44,032 nt of DNA from Halobacteriales archaeon QS_8_65_32 (GTDB lineage: Archaea; Halobacteriota; Halobacteria; Halobacteriales; Halococcaceae), in assembly GCA_003022925.1 (NCBI GenBank), contig PXRY01000037.1:1-44032 (forward strand), read 5' to 3'. Positions 33,201 through 41,606 of this stretch are shown here, one piece after another. The notes under the pieces were generated by a model, which saw only the letters and a program-made list of their open reading frames with translations, did no database searches and was not told the DNA's origin. How positions within the stretch are numbered: position 1 is the first letter of the stretch; the number at the start of each line of letters is the position of its first letter. A program made the translations under genes and the position numbers.

Positions 33201-34114
33201 ACTTGATGAAGAGCAGCCGGTTCATCAACTCGACGGCGAACAGCCGGGAGTCCTCCGCGGTCGCGCCGTTGGGCGCTCGTACCCCGTCGCCGACCAGCGA
33301 TCGCGCGCTCCGTTCGTCCCCACCGACGATGCCGAAGACATAGCGAGTGTAGTCGTCGTAAAAGTCGTCGGTGATCTCCCGCTGTTTGCGCTCGATGACC
33401 TGTCGGGCGTCCGCTGCGATCGAGACGAAGTTCTCGAACGCGAAGGTCCGGACTAGACGGGAAACCCGATCGCTATCGGCGTCGGCGAGGACCGCTTCGA
33501 GCGGGTCCTGTCTCCCGACCTGGTTCTCGAATAGCGCGAGAAAGACCGGCGCGAGGCCGATCTCCTCGATGGCGGTGTGGGTGTACGAATCCGGGTCGTA
33601 GCGGATGAACACCCACCGGAGGCCGTCGGTCGCGAAACCGAAATCGGACTCGAACTCGCGCTGGCCGAGCCAGTCCCGCACCTGGCCCGCGCCGTGTTCG
33701 CGCGAATCGAGGGCCTTGTTTATGCGTTCGGCTTCGATCAACAGGCGCGTTGAGTCGATCCCGTCGTACGCCCGGAGCGAGACGGCGTAATCGGCGACGA
33801 GCGTCCAGCCGCCAGATAAGCCGCCGGCCTCAGTCGCGTACTCGTACTCGAGAACGTCCAACAGCGGTTCGACGACAGCCTGTTGAGTAAGCGACTCGGA
33901 CTGGAGGCCGTCACGGGTCATGCTCGCGCGGAGCAGGTACGACCCGGCACCCGCTCGCAGGATCCGTTCGGGCGTGTCGTCGTCGATCTGCTCGCGGAGC
34001 GCGGAGACGGCGGTGTCGATGGTGTCGAGGGGTCGTTCTCTGCTCGTCGACGGTCGTCTCGAACGCTTCTTCGACGAACTCGGTCGCGGTCGCCCGCGTC
34101 GATTCGGAGGGCAC
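30247..34114 (-). pseudogene. Type IIG restriction-modification (Eco57I-like) gene with one frameshift and two nonsense codons
   Basis: About 1289 codons if repaired. From 34114 the N-terminus MPSESTRATATEFVEEAFE shifts frame near 34030-34050 into LDTIDTAVSALREQIDDD and MTRDGLQSES. A nuclease-like lead (STRLLIEAERINKAL) follows. A TAG interrupts at 33139-33141 (TLKETY-stop-QGVYGGSLYEEF) and a TGA at 31864-31866 (FFSRYDE-stop-FRTYLPTE). Between and after the stops the frame is intact, including methylase motif I VVDPACGSGHFL and motif IV VGDPPWDQL, then a long target-recognition region to 30247. These enzymes methylate one strand and cut nearby. With three lesions it is probably inactive. The reading frame is otherwise clean, so decay is recent or the lesions are errors. 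Confidence 0.88.
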
Positions 34115-34208
34115 GATGGGGAGGCGGAGAGGGGTGTTAGCCGTACTTCTCCGGAGCTATTGTTAAGGATTCCTCACTCGCTCGAACGGGTTCGTCCTCG
34201 ACGGTGAC

Positions 34209-34604
34209 TCATGGCGATACGACATCGAGATCGTCGACGGAGGTGAAGTCCTCGTCAGTCGATACGACGGCTTCGTTGAACTGCAGCCCCGTCGCTGCGA
34301 TGAGCGCATCCGCCGGCCCTAATTGCGGCTTTTCGTTCGAGGCGTAGTGAACCCCCTCGATCACGCCCGCCCGTCGAGCGAGGTTCTCGTCGATACCGAC
34401 GAGCGGTTTGTTCACAATGAGCGCCTCGTACTCCCGTTGGTTCTCGATCGGCTTCGAACCGGTACCGACGCCGACGTACAGTTCGAAGACGGTGATAACG
34501 GACACTCGCAACGGAGCGCCGGGGGCTTCGAGTTCGGCCGCTTTGCGGACGACTGCCGGTCGCTCCTCGCGCAGCGCGATAATGAAATCCGTGTCGAGGA
34601 TCAT
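34209..34604 (-). CDS. vapC: VapC-type PIN-domain RNase toxin
   Basis: 131 aa. MILDTDFIIALREERP (first Asp of the PIN site), VSVITVFELYVGVG (Glu), DENLARRAGVIEG and GPADALIAATGLQFNEAVVS followed by TDEDF (later acidic residues) form a complete PIN domain. It would cleave RNA, often tRNA, when free of its antitoxin. It follows vapB by 9 nt on the same strand. Confidence 0.9.
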   Translation of the reverse strand: MILDTDFIIALREERPAVVRKAAELEAPGAPLRVSVITVFELYVGVGTGSKPIENQREYEALIVNKPLVGIDENLARRAGVIEGVHYASNEKPQLGPADALIAATGLQFNEAVVSTDEDFTSVDDLDVVSP

Positions 34605-34613
34605 CCGGAGAGC

Positions 34614-34877
34614 TTATTTCCCGGTTCCGGTCCCAATTCCGGTCGTTTCCTCGCGATCGACCAGGGTTTCTACGTCGGCGATCCCGGCGTCCTCGGAGGC
34701 CCGGACCGCTGTTTCGTGCTCCGTTGCCTCCGCTTTCGACATCGTGCCCGCCAAGTCGAGCAGCGACCAGTCGCCGATGAGCCGGTTGATCGCCTCCGAG
34801 TACGTCTCGTCGGCCCGCTTGTGCGCTTTCACTCGCTCGTACACCGAATTGCCGAGCCGAACTGCTTTCGTTGCCAC
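34614..34877 (-). CDS. vapB: VapB-type antitoxin
   Basis: 87 aa with a GTG start. The N-terminal MATKAVRLGNSVYERVKAHK is a DNA-binding RHH/AbrB-like element, followed by RADETYSEAINRLIG and a flexible, acidic tail that would wrap the toxin. It lies 9 nt upstream of vapC. The perfect inverted repeat at 34879-34898 begins 2 nt before its start codon and is the expected autoregulatory site. Confidence 0.85.
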   Translation of the reverse strand: MATKAVRLGNSVYERVKAHKRADETYSEAINRLIGDWSLLDLAGTMSKAEATEHETAVRASEDAGIADVETLVDREETTGIGTGTGK

Positions 34878-34878
34878 G

Positions 34879-34898
34879 TCGTATACGTCCGTATACGA
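34879..34898. promoter_or_regulatory. Operator of vapBC (perfect inverted repeat)
   Basis: TCGTATACG (34879-34887) and CGTATACGA (34890-34898) are perfect inverted repeats with a 2-nt spacer, directly before the GTG start. A VapBC complex bound here would block the promoter. Confidence 0.6.
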
Positions 34899-35114
34899 GG
34901 GTCAAAACTCTTGTTCAGTCCTCTCGCCGAGAAACGAGCGACCTTTGAGGTTCGGCGAGCGCACGTTCGTCTACTGTCGCCTCGACTTGGTCGGCGGCAC
35001 ATATCGCGCGTAGCTCTCGCTCGACGGTTCCGGCACCAACGACACGACACAGTGTCATCGAGCGAAGTCACGATTCCCTTCACTTACTCCGAACAGCAGG
35101 CTGCTCTCACTCAC

Positions 35115-35199
35115 TGCGCGGGATCGGATTCGAACCGACGGACCCCTACGGGACAGCGTCCTAAGCGCTGCGCCGTTGACCTAGCTTGGCTACCCGCGC
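35115..35199 (-). tRNA. tRNA-Leu (anticodon UAG)
   Basis: 85 nt, class II. The 7-bp acceptor stem GCGCGGG / CCCGCGC pairs 35193-35199 with 35116-35122 and the discriminator A is at 35115. The anticodon stem CAGCG / CGCTG encloses the loop CTTAGGA, with the anticodon TAG. The variable arm (about TCCCGTAGGGGT) and the T loop GGTTCGAATCC are standard. No intron and no encoded CCA are seen. It would read CUA codons. Confidence 0.96.
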
Positions 35200-35249
35200 G
35201 CAACGCTGATTTCAAACGAATCGAGTAAGAACCTGTCGTCTCCTCTCAA

Positions 35250-35861
35250 CTACCGGCTCGCCAGCCGATCCCTGATCGCGTCCGCAAGCCCGTCGGGATC
35301 GCTCACCGCCTCCAAGGCTTCTACCTCGTCGTCGACCGCGATCCGGCCGCCATCGACGACGCTTGCACAGATCCCGCCGCGATCGCTCTTGAGCGCCCGG
35401 GAAACGCCGTCCTCGCCGGCGACCTGTTCGACGTGGGCACACGGCGGTCGGGGTCGGGTGCCCTCGAAGACCACGTCGCCCACCCGGAACTCGACGTTTA
35501 GCAGCTCGTGAACCGACACGCCGCTCGTAACGACGTTCCGGCGGTGGCGACCGTCCGAGAGGTCGATGCCGTACTCCGCGTCGATCTCGTCGATCGCCTC
35601 GCGTTCGATAAAGGTCACCTCGCACTCGTCGAACCCCGAGTAGTAGCCGGTGCCCTTCATGTACCGATCGCCGTCGAGTCCCTGCCGGGAGACGGCCTCG
35701 ATTCCCTCGACTTCCTCCATCGGTGCTGACCCCTCTGGCGTGGTGAAGATTGCCTCGACGAAGCCCGTCGGGACGATTCCTTCCGACTCGCCGTCGGTCT
35801 TCGACCCGCTGTCGCTCGTCGTTCGGTTCTCGGGTCCCGACCCCGCATCGGTTCCTGCCAT
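35250..35861 (-). CDS. MOSC domain protein
   Basis: 203 aa from the ATG at 35861. The MOSC (molybdenum cofactor sulfurase C-terminal) domain is clear: VEAIFTTPEGSAPMEEVEGI, SRQGLDGDRYMKGTGYYSG, SDGRHRRNVVTSGVSVHELL and RPRPPCAHVEQVAGEDGV with the conserved Cys. MOSC proteins bind or modify the molybdenum cofactor or a sulfur carrier. A link to the MobB-MoaE gene 14 kb away is only thematic. A TATA-like CTTATGAG at 35883-35890 is 26 nt from the start and rules out the longer frame. Confidence 0.88.
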   Translation of the reverse strand: MAGTDAGSGPENRTTSDSGSKTDGESEGIVPTGFVEAIFTTPEGSAPMEEVEGIEAVSRQGLDGDRYMKGTGYYSGFDECEVTFIEREAIDEIDAEYGIDLSDGRHRRNVVTSGVSVHELLNVEFRVGDVVFEGTRPRPPCAHVEQVAGEDGVSRALKSDRGGICASVVDGGRIAVDDEVEALEAVSDPDGLADAIRDRLASR

Positions 35862-35882
35862 GTTCCTGATTCGGCGCTCGAA

Positions 35883-35890
35883 CTCATAAG
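35883..35890 (-). promoter_or_regulatory. TATA-like box for the MOSC gene
   Basis: CTTATGAG on the minus strand is centred about 26 nt from the ATG at 35861. Confidence 0.5.
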
Positions 35891-35925
35891 CGGTTCGTCG
35901 AGCGGGCGAAACGGCCGGAAGCAGG

Positions 35926-35931
35926 TTTAAG
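35926..35931 (+). promoter_or_regulatory. TATA-like box for the TFB-like gene
   Basis: TTTAAG lies 27 nt before the GTG at 35955 and only about 12 nt before the GTG at 35940, so 35955 is the likely leaderless start. Confidence 0.5.
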
Positions 35932-35954
35932 CGCCTCGCGTGCCAAGCGAGAGC

Positions 35955-36263
35955 GTGTACCGGGCGCGCGATCAGGTCGCGAACGAACGCTGGCTCGCTG
36001 ATCTCGAAAGCGCAGCCGACACCCTCGACCTCGGCACCGACGCCCGTGAGCGCGCGACCGACCTCTTTCTCTCGACGATCCCCGCGGAAGACCGCTCGAA
36101 ACGCGCAGTACTGGCCGCGAGCATCTATGCAGGGGCGCTCATCGCCGGCGATCGCCGCTCGCAAGGGGCGGTCGCAGACGCCGCCGGCGTCTCCCGGCTC
36201 ACGGTTCAAAAGCGGTGGAAACCCCTGTTAGAGGAAGCCGGCCTCCAACCCCCGACCTGGTAG
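35955..36263 (+). CDS. Short TFB-like protein with a single cyclin-type repeat
   Basis: 102 aa from the GTG at 35955 (a GTG at 35940 adds five residues). The second half, RSKRAVLAASIYAGALIAGD then SQGAVADAAGVSRLTVQKRW, matches the cyclin-fold repeat of transcription factor B (TFB/TFIIB), including the DNA-contact helix SRLTVQKRW. The zinc ribbon, the B-finger and the other cyclin repeat of full-length TFB (about 320 aa) are absent. It could modulate or compete with TFB at promoters; this is inference. The gene is divergent from the MOSC gene with an 80-bp shared promoter region. Confidence 0.75.
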   Translation: MYRARDQVANERWLADLESAADTLDLGTDARERATDLFLSTIPAEDRSKRAVLAASIYAGALIAGDRRSQGAVADAAGVSRLTVQKRWKPLLEEAGLQPPTW

Positions 36264-36395
36264 CGAAGAAGGGACTTCCAGCAGCAAGCGTCGATCGGTA
36301 GTCGTGTCGGCAGCCGCCTCGATCGACGGTATTGGCCGTCTCGACCGTCGGTGCTCGATCGGGTCCGATTCGTCGGCGTTCCGATGGTCGAGGCG

Positions 36396-36887
36396 CTACT
36401 CGGCCGCTCGGGTCCGGGGTTCGCGCTCGGGGGTGGGCCGGCCGTGTTCGTCGATCTCGCCGCTGACGATTCGTGTCGAGGAGATGCGTTGCCCGTCCTC
36501 GGCGGCGACGTGATCGACGACTTCGACGCGTAGCGGGTCGATCCCGTTCTCCCGGCGGATTTCGTTCACGCGGTTCGCGCCGGCTTCGGTCTCTGGGGAG
36601 ACGACGAGCGCGTCGAACGCCGGTTCGGTTGCGATCCCGGTCGGCTCCGTGAGCTCGCGGATCTCGTAGGAACGGTCGTACTCGGCGGCCAGCGAGGCGA
36701 GTTCGTTCGCCAGGTCGCGTCGGCGGTCGGCGAACGGCCGGACGTAACGGTCCTCGTGGCGGGTTTCGGGCGCTAAATCGTCGCTCGTCAACCCGACGGT
36801 GACGTCACCGAGTTCGAACGCCCGCTTGAAGAGGTTCCGGTGGCCGTCATGTATCGGATCGAACGTCCCGCCCAACGCGACCTTCAT
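36396..36887 (-). CDS. coaD: Phosphopantetheine adenylyltransferase, archaeal type
   Basis: 163 aa. It transfers AMP to 4'-phosphopantetheine in coenzyme A synthesis. It is a nucleotidylyltransferase fold: VALGGTFDPIHDGHRNLFKR contains the HxGH motif, and EDGQRISSTRI matches the ISSTxI motif. Length and the SPETEAGANRVNEIRREN block fit the archaeal family. No other CoA gene is adjacent. Confidence 0.92.
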   Translation of the reverse strand: MKVALGGTFDPIHDGHRNLFKRAFELGDVTVGLTSDDLAPETRHEDRYVRPFADRRRDLANELASLAAEYDRSYEIRELTEPTGIATEPAFDALVVSPETEAGANRVNEIRRENGIDPLRVEVVDHVAAEDGQRISSTRIVSGEIDEHGRPTPEREPRTRAAE

Positions 36888-36959
36888 GTGCCCTCCGAGC
36901 GGCCCGGCGGCTTAGTGCCTTCGGCATGACTTCCTGGCGGTGTTCAGCGAAGTGACGAA

Positions 36960-37262
36960 GACCGACGGTAACTACTTCGGGTGGGACTGGAAGGGGCCGG
37001 GCGGTCACGGGCGCGAAGCGCCCGTTGGCTCGGGAGAGCGAAGCTCTCCCGTAGGTCGGCGAACCCCGGCGAAGCAAGCACTGGAGCGACCGGCAGGGAG
37101 CGAGCGCGCGCAGCGAGCCGCGGGTAGTCGTTCGAGAGAGCGAAGCTCTCTCGTGATGACGGGAGAACGGAGTTCTCCCGAACGGATCATGCGAACGGGC
37201 CTCCGGCCCGTGAGCAGAAGCCGAGCGTGTCGGGGGCTTCCAAAACGGTCGTGGCGACTCTT
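36960..37262 (+). repeat. Hairpin-rich intergenic element, copy I (five hairpins)
   Basis: The head GGGTGGGACTGGAAGGGGCC is at about 36980-36999. Five triloop hairpins follow: ACGGGCGC / GCGCCCGT (37007-37025, GAA), CGGGAGAGC / GCTCTCCCG (37031-37051, GAA), CGAGAGAGC / GCTCTCTCG (37133-37153, GAA), CGGGAGAAC / GTTCTCCCG (37160-37180, GGA) and ACGGGCC / GGCCCGT (37195-37211, TCC). The end carries GCCGAGCGTGTCGGGGGCTT and T-rich DNA, as in copy A. The second and third hairpins differ by a G-C to A-T pair. No gene is seen in 36888-37329. Confidence 0.78.
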
Positions 37263-37329
37263 TTTCCCAAAAAGCTGCCAAATGAAACACGACCGATCCC
37301 CTCGCGTGCTTCGGGCGGACCGTCCGCAC

Positions 37330-38442
37330 TCAGGACGCCGACCGTTCCTCGTCGTCATCGCCGTCACTGTCGTCCCGATCAGCCCCATCGGTGCCATTGC
37401 CCCCCTTCGTCCCGCTCTCGTCGCCTGTCTCGCCCTCGCTGCTCGCGTCGTCGGCGCTATTCGTGTCGTTGCGCCCACCTGCGTTCGTGCTACCACGCCC
37501 GTCACCGTTCGCGCCGTTGCGTTCGTCCGCGTCGTCGTGCTCGTCCACACCATCGACATCGATTCGCACCGGGTTGCCCCCGCTGGTCGTCGTGCTCGAA
37601 GGGTCCGAGCAGTCGGGTGAGTCCGAGGGAGCCGAAGAATCCGAGGAACCCGACCCCAGGAACCGATCGAGATCGAGTCCCCCGGGGAGCCCTGTTGCTC
37701 CTCGCTCCCCTCGGCCGGCACTGATCGCGTCGGCTAGCAGTACGCTCGGCGCGACGGCGGCGTACTCGGGTTCGTACTCCCGACCACGGTCGTGGTCGTC
37801 ACCCGCGTCCCTGTCGTCGTCCGGCGCCTCGACGTTGCTCGGTTCGTCCGCGTCGCCCGGCGGCCCGCGCCGTTCGACGGCACCGTAGGAGCGAAGCGCT
37901 TCCATTGCGTCCTCGACGGCTCGAGGGTATAGTCCGGTCTCGTCGGCGATCGCCGCCGCCGTGCTCCAGGGTCGCTCGCGCAACGCGACGTAGACCCGGA
38001 GGTGTGTCTCGGTGTCGAGCACCCGCGAGAGCACGACGAGCACCGACTCGTCGAGGCGATCGAAGAGATCGTCTTCCGAATCACCGAGATCGAAGCCGCG
38101 GTCCTCGCTTGCGTCGCTTCCGCCGTCGCGGTTCGACCGGCGTTTCGCGTCCAACCCCGGCGAGCCCGTCCCGACGTCGATCTCGATCCCATCGTCGGTC
38201 GACGTGTCGTTCCCGTTTGCCGTCGGCTCGCCGTTGCTCGTCGACTCGCCGTCGTCCGGTTCGTCGTCGCTCAGTTTGCCATCGTTGCTCGATTCGTCCC
38301 CGTCCAGTTCGTCGCCGTCGCCGGATTTTGGGTCCTCGTCCCCGCCGGTCGAGATCGGGATGTCCGTTTTCGAGCCGGTTTCGCCGTCCGAGTCGGTGTC
38401 GTCGTCCGTTGGTCCGGCGTCGGATCGCTCGTCGTCGCTCAT
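37330..38442 (-). CDS. wHTH DNA-binding protein with long acidic tails
   Basis: 370 aa. A winged-helix core at about residues 130-195 reads LFDRLDESVLVVLSRVLDTE, HLRVYVALRERPWSTAAAIA, DETGLYPRAVEDAMEALRSY and GAVERR, matching TrmB-type and similar regulators of haloarchaea. It is flanked by an N-terminal acidic tail (about 125 residues rich in Asp, Gly, Ser and Thr) and an even longer acidic C-terminal tail (from about residue 200). It is probably a transcription factor; ligand and targets are unknown. Genes around it give no hint. Confidence 0.72.
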   Translation of the reverse strand: MSDDERSDAGPTDDDTDSDGETGSKTDIPISTGGDEDPKSGDGDELDGDESSNDGKLSDDEPDDGESTSNGEPTANGNDTSTDDGIEIDVGTGSPGLDAKRRSNRDGGSDASEDRGFDLGDSEDDLFDRLDESVLVVLSRVLDTETHLRVYVALRERPWSTAAAIADETGLYPRAVEDAMEALRSYGAVERRGPPGDADEPSNVEAPDDDRDAGDDHDRGREYEPEYAAVAPSVLLADAISAGRGERGATGLPGGLDLDRFLGSGSSDSSAPSDSPDCSDPSSTTTSGGNPVRIDVDGVDEHDDADERNGANGDGRGSTNAGGRNDTNSADDASSEGETGDESGTKGGNGTDGADRDDSDGDDDEERSAS

Positions 38443-38736
38443 ACGTACGCATCAGGGACGTCGAGTCTAAAGCATTGATCGTGTAGCAGCTTCGGGAACA
38501 GAGTCGCCGAGGCCGTCCCGGAAGCCCCCGAGCGTTCACTGGCGCGGTGAGCCAAGCCCCTCCTGATCCCGCCTGGGAAGGGTTCCGTCAATCGTCGGTC
38601 GTCAGGGGTCGGTCGTCGGGAATTGGGGGATCAAGGGCTGATCGATCGGGGATTGAAGATCGAAGGTCGGTCGATCGGCATTCACAATACCACCCGCGGA
38701 TTTATGCCGATATCGCGGGTCGTAGTACGTGAACAT

Positions 38737-41247
38737 ATGAGTACGGACTCCACGCTTCCCGAGACGGCGGACACCGTCGTCGTCGGTGCCGGCTGCGTCG
38801 GGTGCAGCGCGGCCTATCACCTGACCGAGCGCGGTCGCGAGGACGTCGTCGTTCTCGATCAGGGCCCGCTGTTCGAAACCGGCGGCTCGACGTCACACGC
38901 CCCGGGACTGGTCTACCAGACCACCGGGAACGAGACCATGACGAAGCTGGCGAACTACACCCAGGAACTCTACACCGATCTCGACGGCTTCGACCGGTGT
39001 GGCGGGATCGAAGTCGCCTACACCGAAGAACGGTGGGACTACCTGAAACGCAACCGCGAGTACGGCCGCGCGTGGGGCTTAGAAGGCGGCGAACTGCTCT
39101 CGCCGGAAGAAGTCACAGAAGAGATTCCGGTGGTCGATCCCGAGGTCATCTACGGCGGGTATTACCTCCCGACCGACGGCCGGGCGGACGGCGTCGCGGC
39201 GTCGGAAAACATGGCCGCGGCGGCCAGCGAGCGCGGCGCGGACTTCTTCGGCGAGACCGTCGTCACGGACTTAGAGGTCGAAGACGGGAGTATCTCGGCG
39301 GTCGTCACCGACGAGGGGCGGATCGAGTGCAACGAAGCGCTCGTCTGTACGAACATCTGGGGGCCGTTGTTCGGCGATATGGTCGGCGTCGACATCCCGC
39401 TCACACCGTGTGCCCACCAGTACCTCGTGAGCGAACCCTTAGAGGAACTCGCCAGCGCAACTGAGGAGGTCGAACAGCCGATTCTCCGCCACCAGGACTA
39501 CTCGATGTACTTCCGCCAGCACGGCGAGTCCTACGGTATCGGCTCGTACGACCACGAGCCCCTGTTAGTCGATCCCGAGGACATTCTCGCACCCGAGGAA
39601 TCCGAACGGATGCCCTCGATCCGCGAGTTCACCGAGGAACACTTCTACCAGCCGACCCACCCCGACATCGACAAGTCGGCGTACGACGCCGCTCGGGAGT
39701 TAGTGCCGGCGCTCGACGGCGCGGAGTTCGAGGACGCATTTAATGGTATGTTCTGTTTCACGCCCGACGGCATGCCAATCCTCGGCGAGACCGAGGACGT
39801 CGACGGACTCTGGTGGGCGCTCGCGATCTGGGTCACCCAATCGGGCGGCGTCGGCGACGTCATGGCCGAGTGGATGACCGAGGACGTCCCCCGGCTCGAC
39901 GGCGAGCGCATCGACGTGAGCGGCGCACACCTCTCGCGATTCCAGCCGCATACCGGCAGCCGGGCGTTCACGAAGGATCGGGGCGGCCAGCAGTACCAGG
40001 AGGTATACCAGCTCATCCACCCGGCCGAACAGCCCCGCAACCAGCGCGACCTGCGCCGGAGCCCCTTTTACCATCAGCAGGACGAACTCGACGCGGAGTT
40101 CGTCTCCTCGGGCGGCTGGGAGGTGGCTCAGTGGTACGAGTCGAACGAGGACCTATTGGACGAGTACGACATCGAGATGCCCGCCCGGTCGGACTGGCAG
40201 CGAACGGGGTGGTCGCCGATCCAGGCCGCAGAACACCGCGCGGTCCGCGAGAACGTCGGTATCTGTGACCTCTCGCGGTACACCCCGATCGAGATCACGG
40301 GACCGGGCGCGCCCGCGTTCGTCCAGCGACTGTTCGCGAACGACATGAACACTGAGGTCGGACAGGTGCGCTACGCGCCGATGTTGGACGAAACCGGCGG
40401 CGTGCTCGCGGACATGGCGATCACCAGGCTCGGCGAGGAGCGGTTCGTCTGTACGACCGGCGGGGGCTCGTCGGCGACGCTGCACTCGCGCTGGATCCGC
40501 GAGCAGGCTCCGAGTGATGGATCGGTGACGATCGACGCCCACGTCTCCGACGAGTGCGGGTTCGGCGTCTGGGGCCCGAAGGCAAGGGAGGTCCTCCAAC
40601 CGTTGGCCGATACGGACCTCTCGAAGGAAGGCTTCGGCTACTTCCGCGCGCGGGAGTTCTACCTCGATTCGATCCCGGTCACTGCACTACAAGTATCGTA
40701 CGTCGGCGAACTCGGCTGGGAGCTGTACTGCCCCACCGAGTACGGCGGCAAGCTCTGGGACCTCGTCCGAGAGGCCGGCCAGGACCACGACATGGTCGCG
40801 CTCGGCAACGGGGCCTTTTTGGGCTCGCTCCGCCTGGAGAAGGGCTTTCGGCTGTGGGGCACCGACGTCACGGCCGAGTACAACCCCTACGAGGCAGGGA
40901 TCGGCTTCGCCATCGACCTGGATACGGACTTCGTCGGCAAAGAGGCCCTGCTCGACGCGCGCGAGGCCGGCATTGACCGGAAGCTCGCCTGTCTCACCGT
41001 AGACGACGGCTCGGTGCTCGATACCGGCAAGCCGATCGTCGATCCCGACGCCGGCGAGATCGTCGGCCACGTCGACGCCCATGATTACGGCTACAGCGTC
41101 GGCGAGTCGATCGCCTACGGCTACGTGCCCGCCGAGTACGCCGAACCCGGCGTCGGCGTCGAGATCGAGTACGAGGGCGAGCGCTACGCCGCCACCGTGC
41201 GCGAGGAACCGCTGTTCGACCCCGAGCGCGAGCGGGTGCTCCAGTAG
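38737..41247 (+). CDS. FAD-dependent oxidoreductase / GcvT-type aminomethyltransferase (DMGDH/sarcosine dehydrogenase-like)
   Basis: 836 aa from the ATG at 38737. Residues about 10-370 are a DAO-type FAD domain (VVVGAGCVGCSAAYHLTERG, GGSTSHAPGLVYQ, MYFRQHGESYGIG and GMFCFTPDGMPILGE). A bridging FAO_M segment follows. From about residue 435 there is a GcvT folate-binding domain (AAEHRAVRENVGICDLS, VGQVRYAPMLDETGGVLADM, GELGWELYCPTEYGGKLWDL, LGSLRLEKGFRLWGTDV) and a C-terminal GcvT barrel (FVGKEALLDAREAGIDRKL). This is the layout of dimethylglycine and sarcosine dehydrogenases, which demethylate N-methylglycines and pass the one-carbon unit to tetrahydrofolate. Betaine or choline catabolism is the likely context; the exact substrate is not deducible. 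Confidence 0.9.
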   Translation: MSTDSTLPETADTVVVGAGCVGCSAAYHLTERGREDVVVLDQGPLFETGGSTSHAPGLVYQTTGNETMTKLANYTQELYTDLDGFDRCGGIEVAYTEERWDYLKRNREYGRAWGLEGGELLSPEEVTEEIPVVDPEVIYGGYYLPTDGRADGVAASENMAAAASERGADFFGETVVTDLEVEDGSISAVVTDEGRIECNEALVCTNIWGPLFGDMVGVDIPLTPCAHQYLVSEPLEELASATEEVEQPILRHQDYSMYFRQHGESYGIGSYDHEPLLVDPEDILAPEESERMPSIREFTEEHFYQPTHPDIDKSAYDAARELVPALDGAEFEDAFNGMFCFTPDGMPILGETEDVDGLWWALAIWVTQSGGVGDVMAEWMTEDVPRLDGERIDVSGAHLSRFQPHTGSRAFTKDRGGQQYQEVYQLIHPAEQPRNQRDLRRSPFYHQQDELDAEFVSSGGWEVAQWYESNEDLLDEYDIEMPARSDWQRTGWSPIQAAEHRAVRENVGICDLSRYTPIEITGPGAPAFVQRLFANDMNTEVGQVRYAPMLDETGGVLADMAITRLGEERFVCTTGGGSSATLHSRWIREQAPSDGSVTIDAHVSDECGFGVWGPKAREVLQPLADTDLSKEGFGYFRAREFYLDSIPVTALQVSYVGELGWELYCPTEYGGKLWDLVREAGQDHDMVALGNGAFLGSLRLEKGFRLWGTDVTAEYNPYEAGIGFAIDLDTDFVGKEALLDAREAGIDRKLACLTVDDGSVLDTGKPIVDPDAGEIVGHVDAHDYGYSVGESIAYGYVPAEYAEPGVGVEIEYEGERYAATVREEPLFDPERERVLQ

Positions 41248-41309
41248 CGGTACAGTGTTACAGCAACGGAGCAATACGGTAGCGACGCGGTGACGACGCA
41301 GCGGAAACT

Positions 41310-41490
41310 AGAACAGCGGGACAGGGCCGACCGCATGGCGGCTCCGCCGCGGTCGGGCTGACGCCTCGCGTTCCCAACTTGAGCGACGCGAAGCGTCGTT
41401 CGAGCGACAGTGAGCCCCCAGCCGATCATTCGGGGACCTCCGAAGCGACCCCGGCGGCTCTTTCGCCGAACGCTGCTGAGACGAGTACCG
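41310..41490 (+). repeat. Hairpin-rich intergenic element, copy J (degenerate)
   Basis: A worn head (GCGGGACAGGGCCGACCGC, about 41316-41334), a GGCGG / CCGCC pair near 41337-41350, and GAGCGACGC / GCGTCGTTC with a GAA loop and one G-T pair (41381-41401) are recognisable. They are followed by GAGCCCCCAGCCGATCATTC and a CGGGG stretch with CTCTTTCGCCGAACGCTGCT, the tail of copies A and I. It fills most of the gap upstream of infB. Confidence 0.65.
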
Positions 41491-41557
41491 CTTCGGACCC
41501 GTCGATCGCGAGCTTCCCAGCGATCGTGGCCCCTCCGGACGGTCGTGACGATGGGCT

Positions 41558-41563
41558 TAAATG
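41558..41563 (+). promoter_or_regulatory. TATA-like box for infB
   Basis: CTTAAA is about 46 nt before the ATG at 41607, giving a leader of about 20 nt. Confidence 0.5.
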
Positions 41564-41606
41564 CGGCCCGCACCCTCTCTCGAACGACTTCTCTTCGGTG
41601 GTATCC

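Noticed and set aside
34030..34050. Separate short gene upstream of the restriction gene
   Set aside because: The short frame from 34114 and the downstream frame together give the normal N-terminus of the same protein, so a single frameshift is the simpler explanation.
35115..35199. tRNA-Leu as the attachment site of the accessory island
   Set aside because: I searched by eye for a second copy of the 3' end of the tRNA (GGATCGGATTCGAACC) to the left and found none, and there is no integrase in the window. It remains possible if the other end lies elsewhere.
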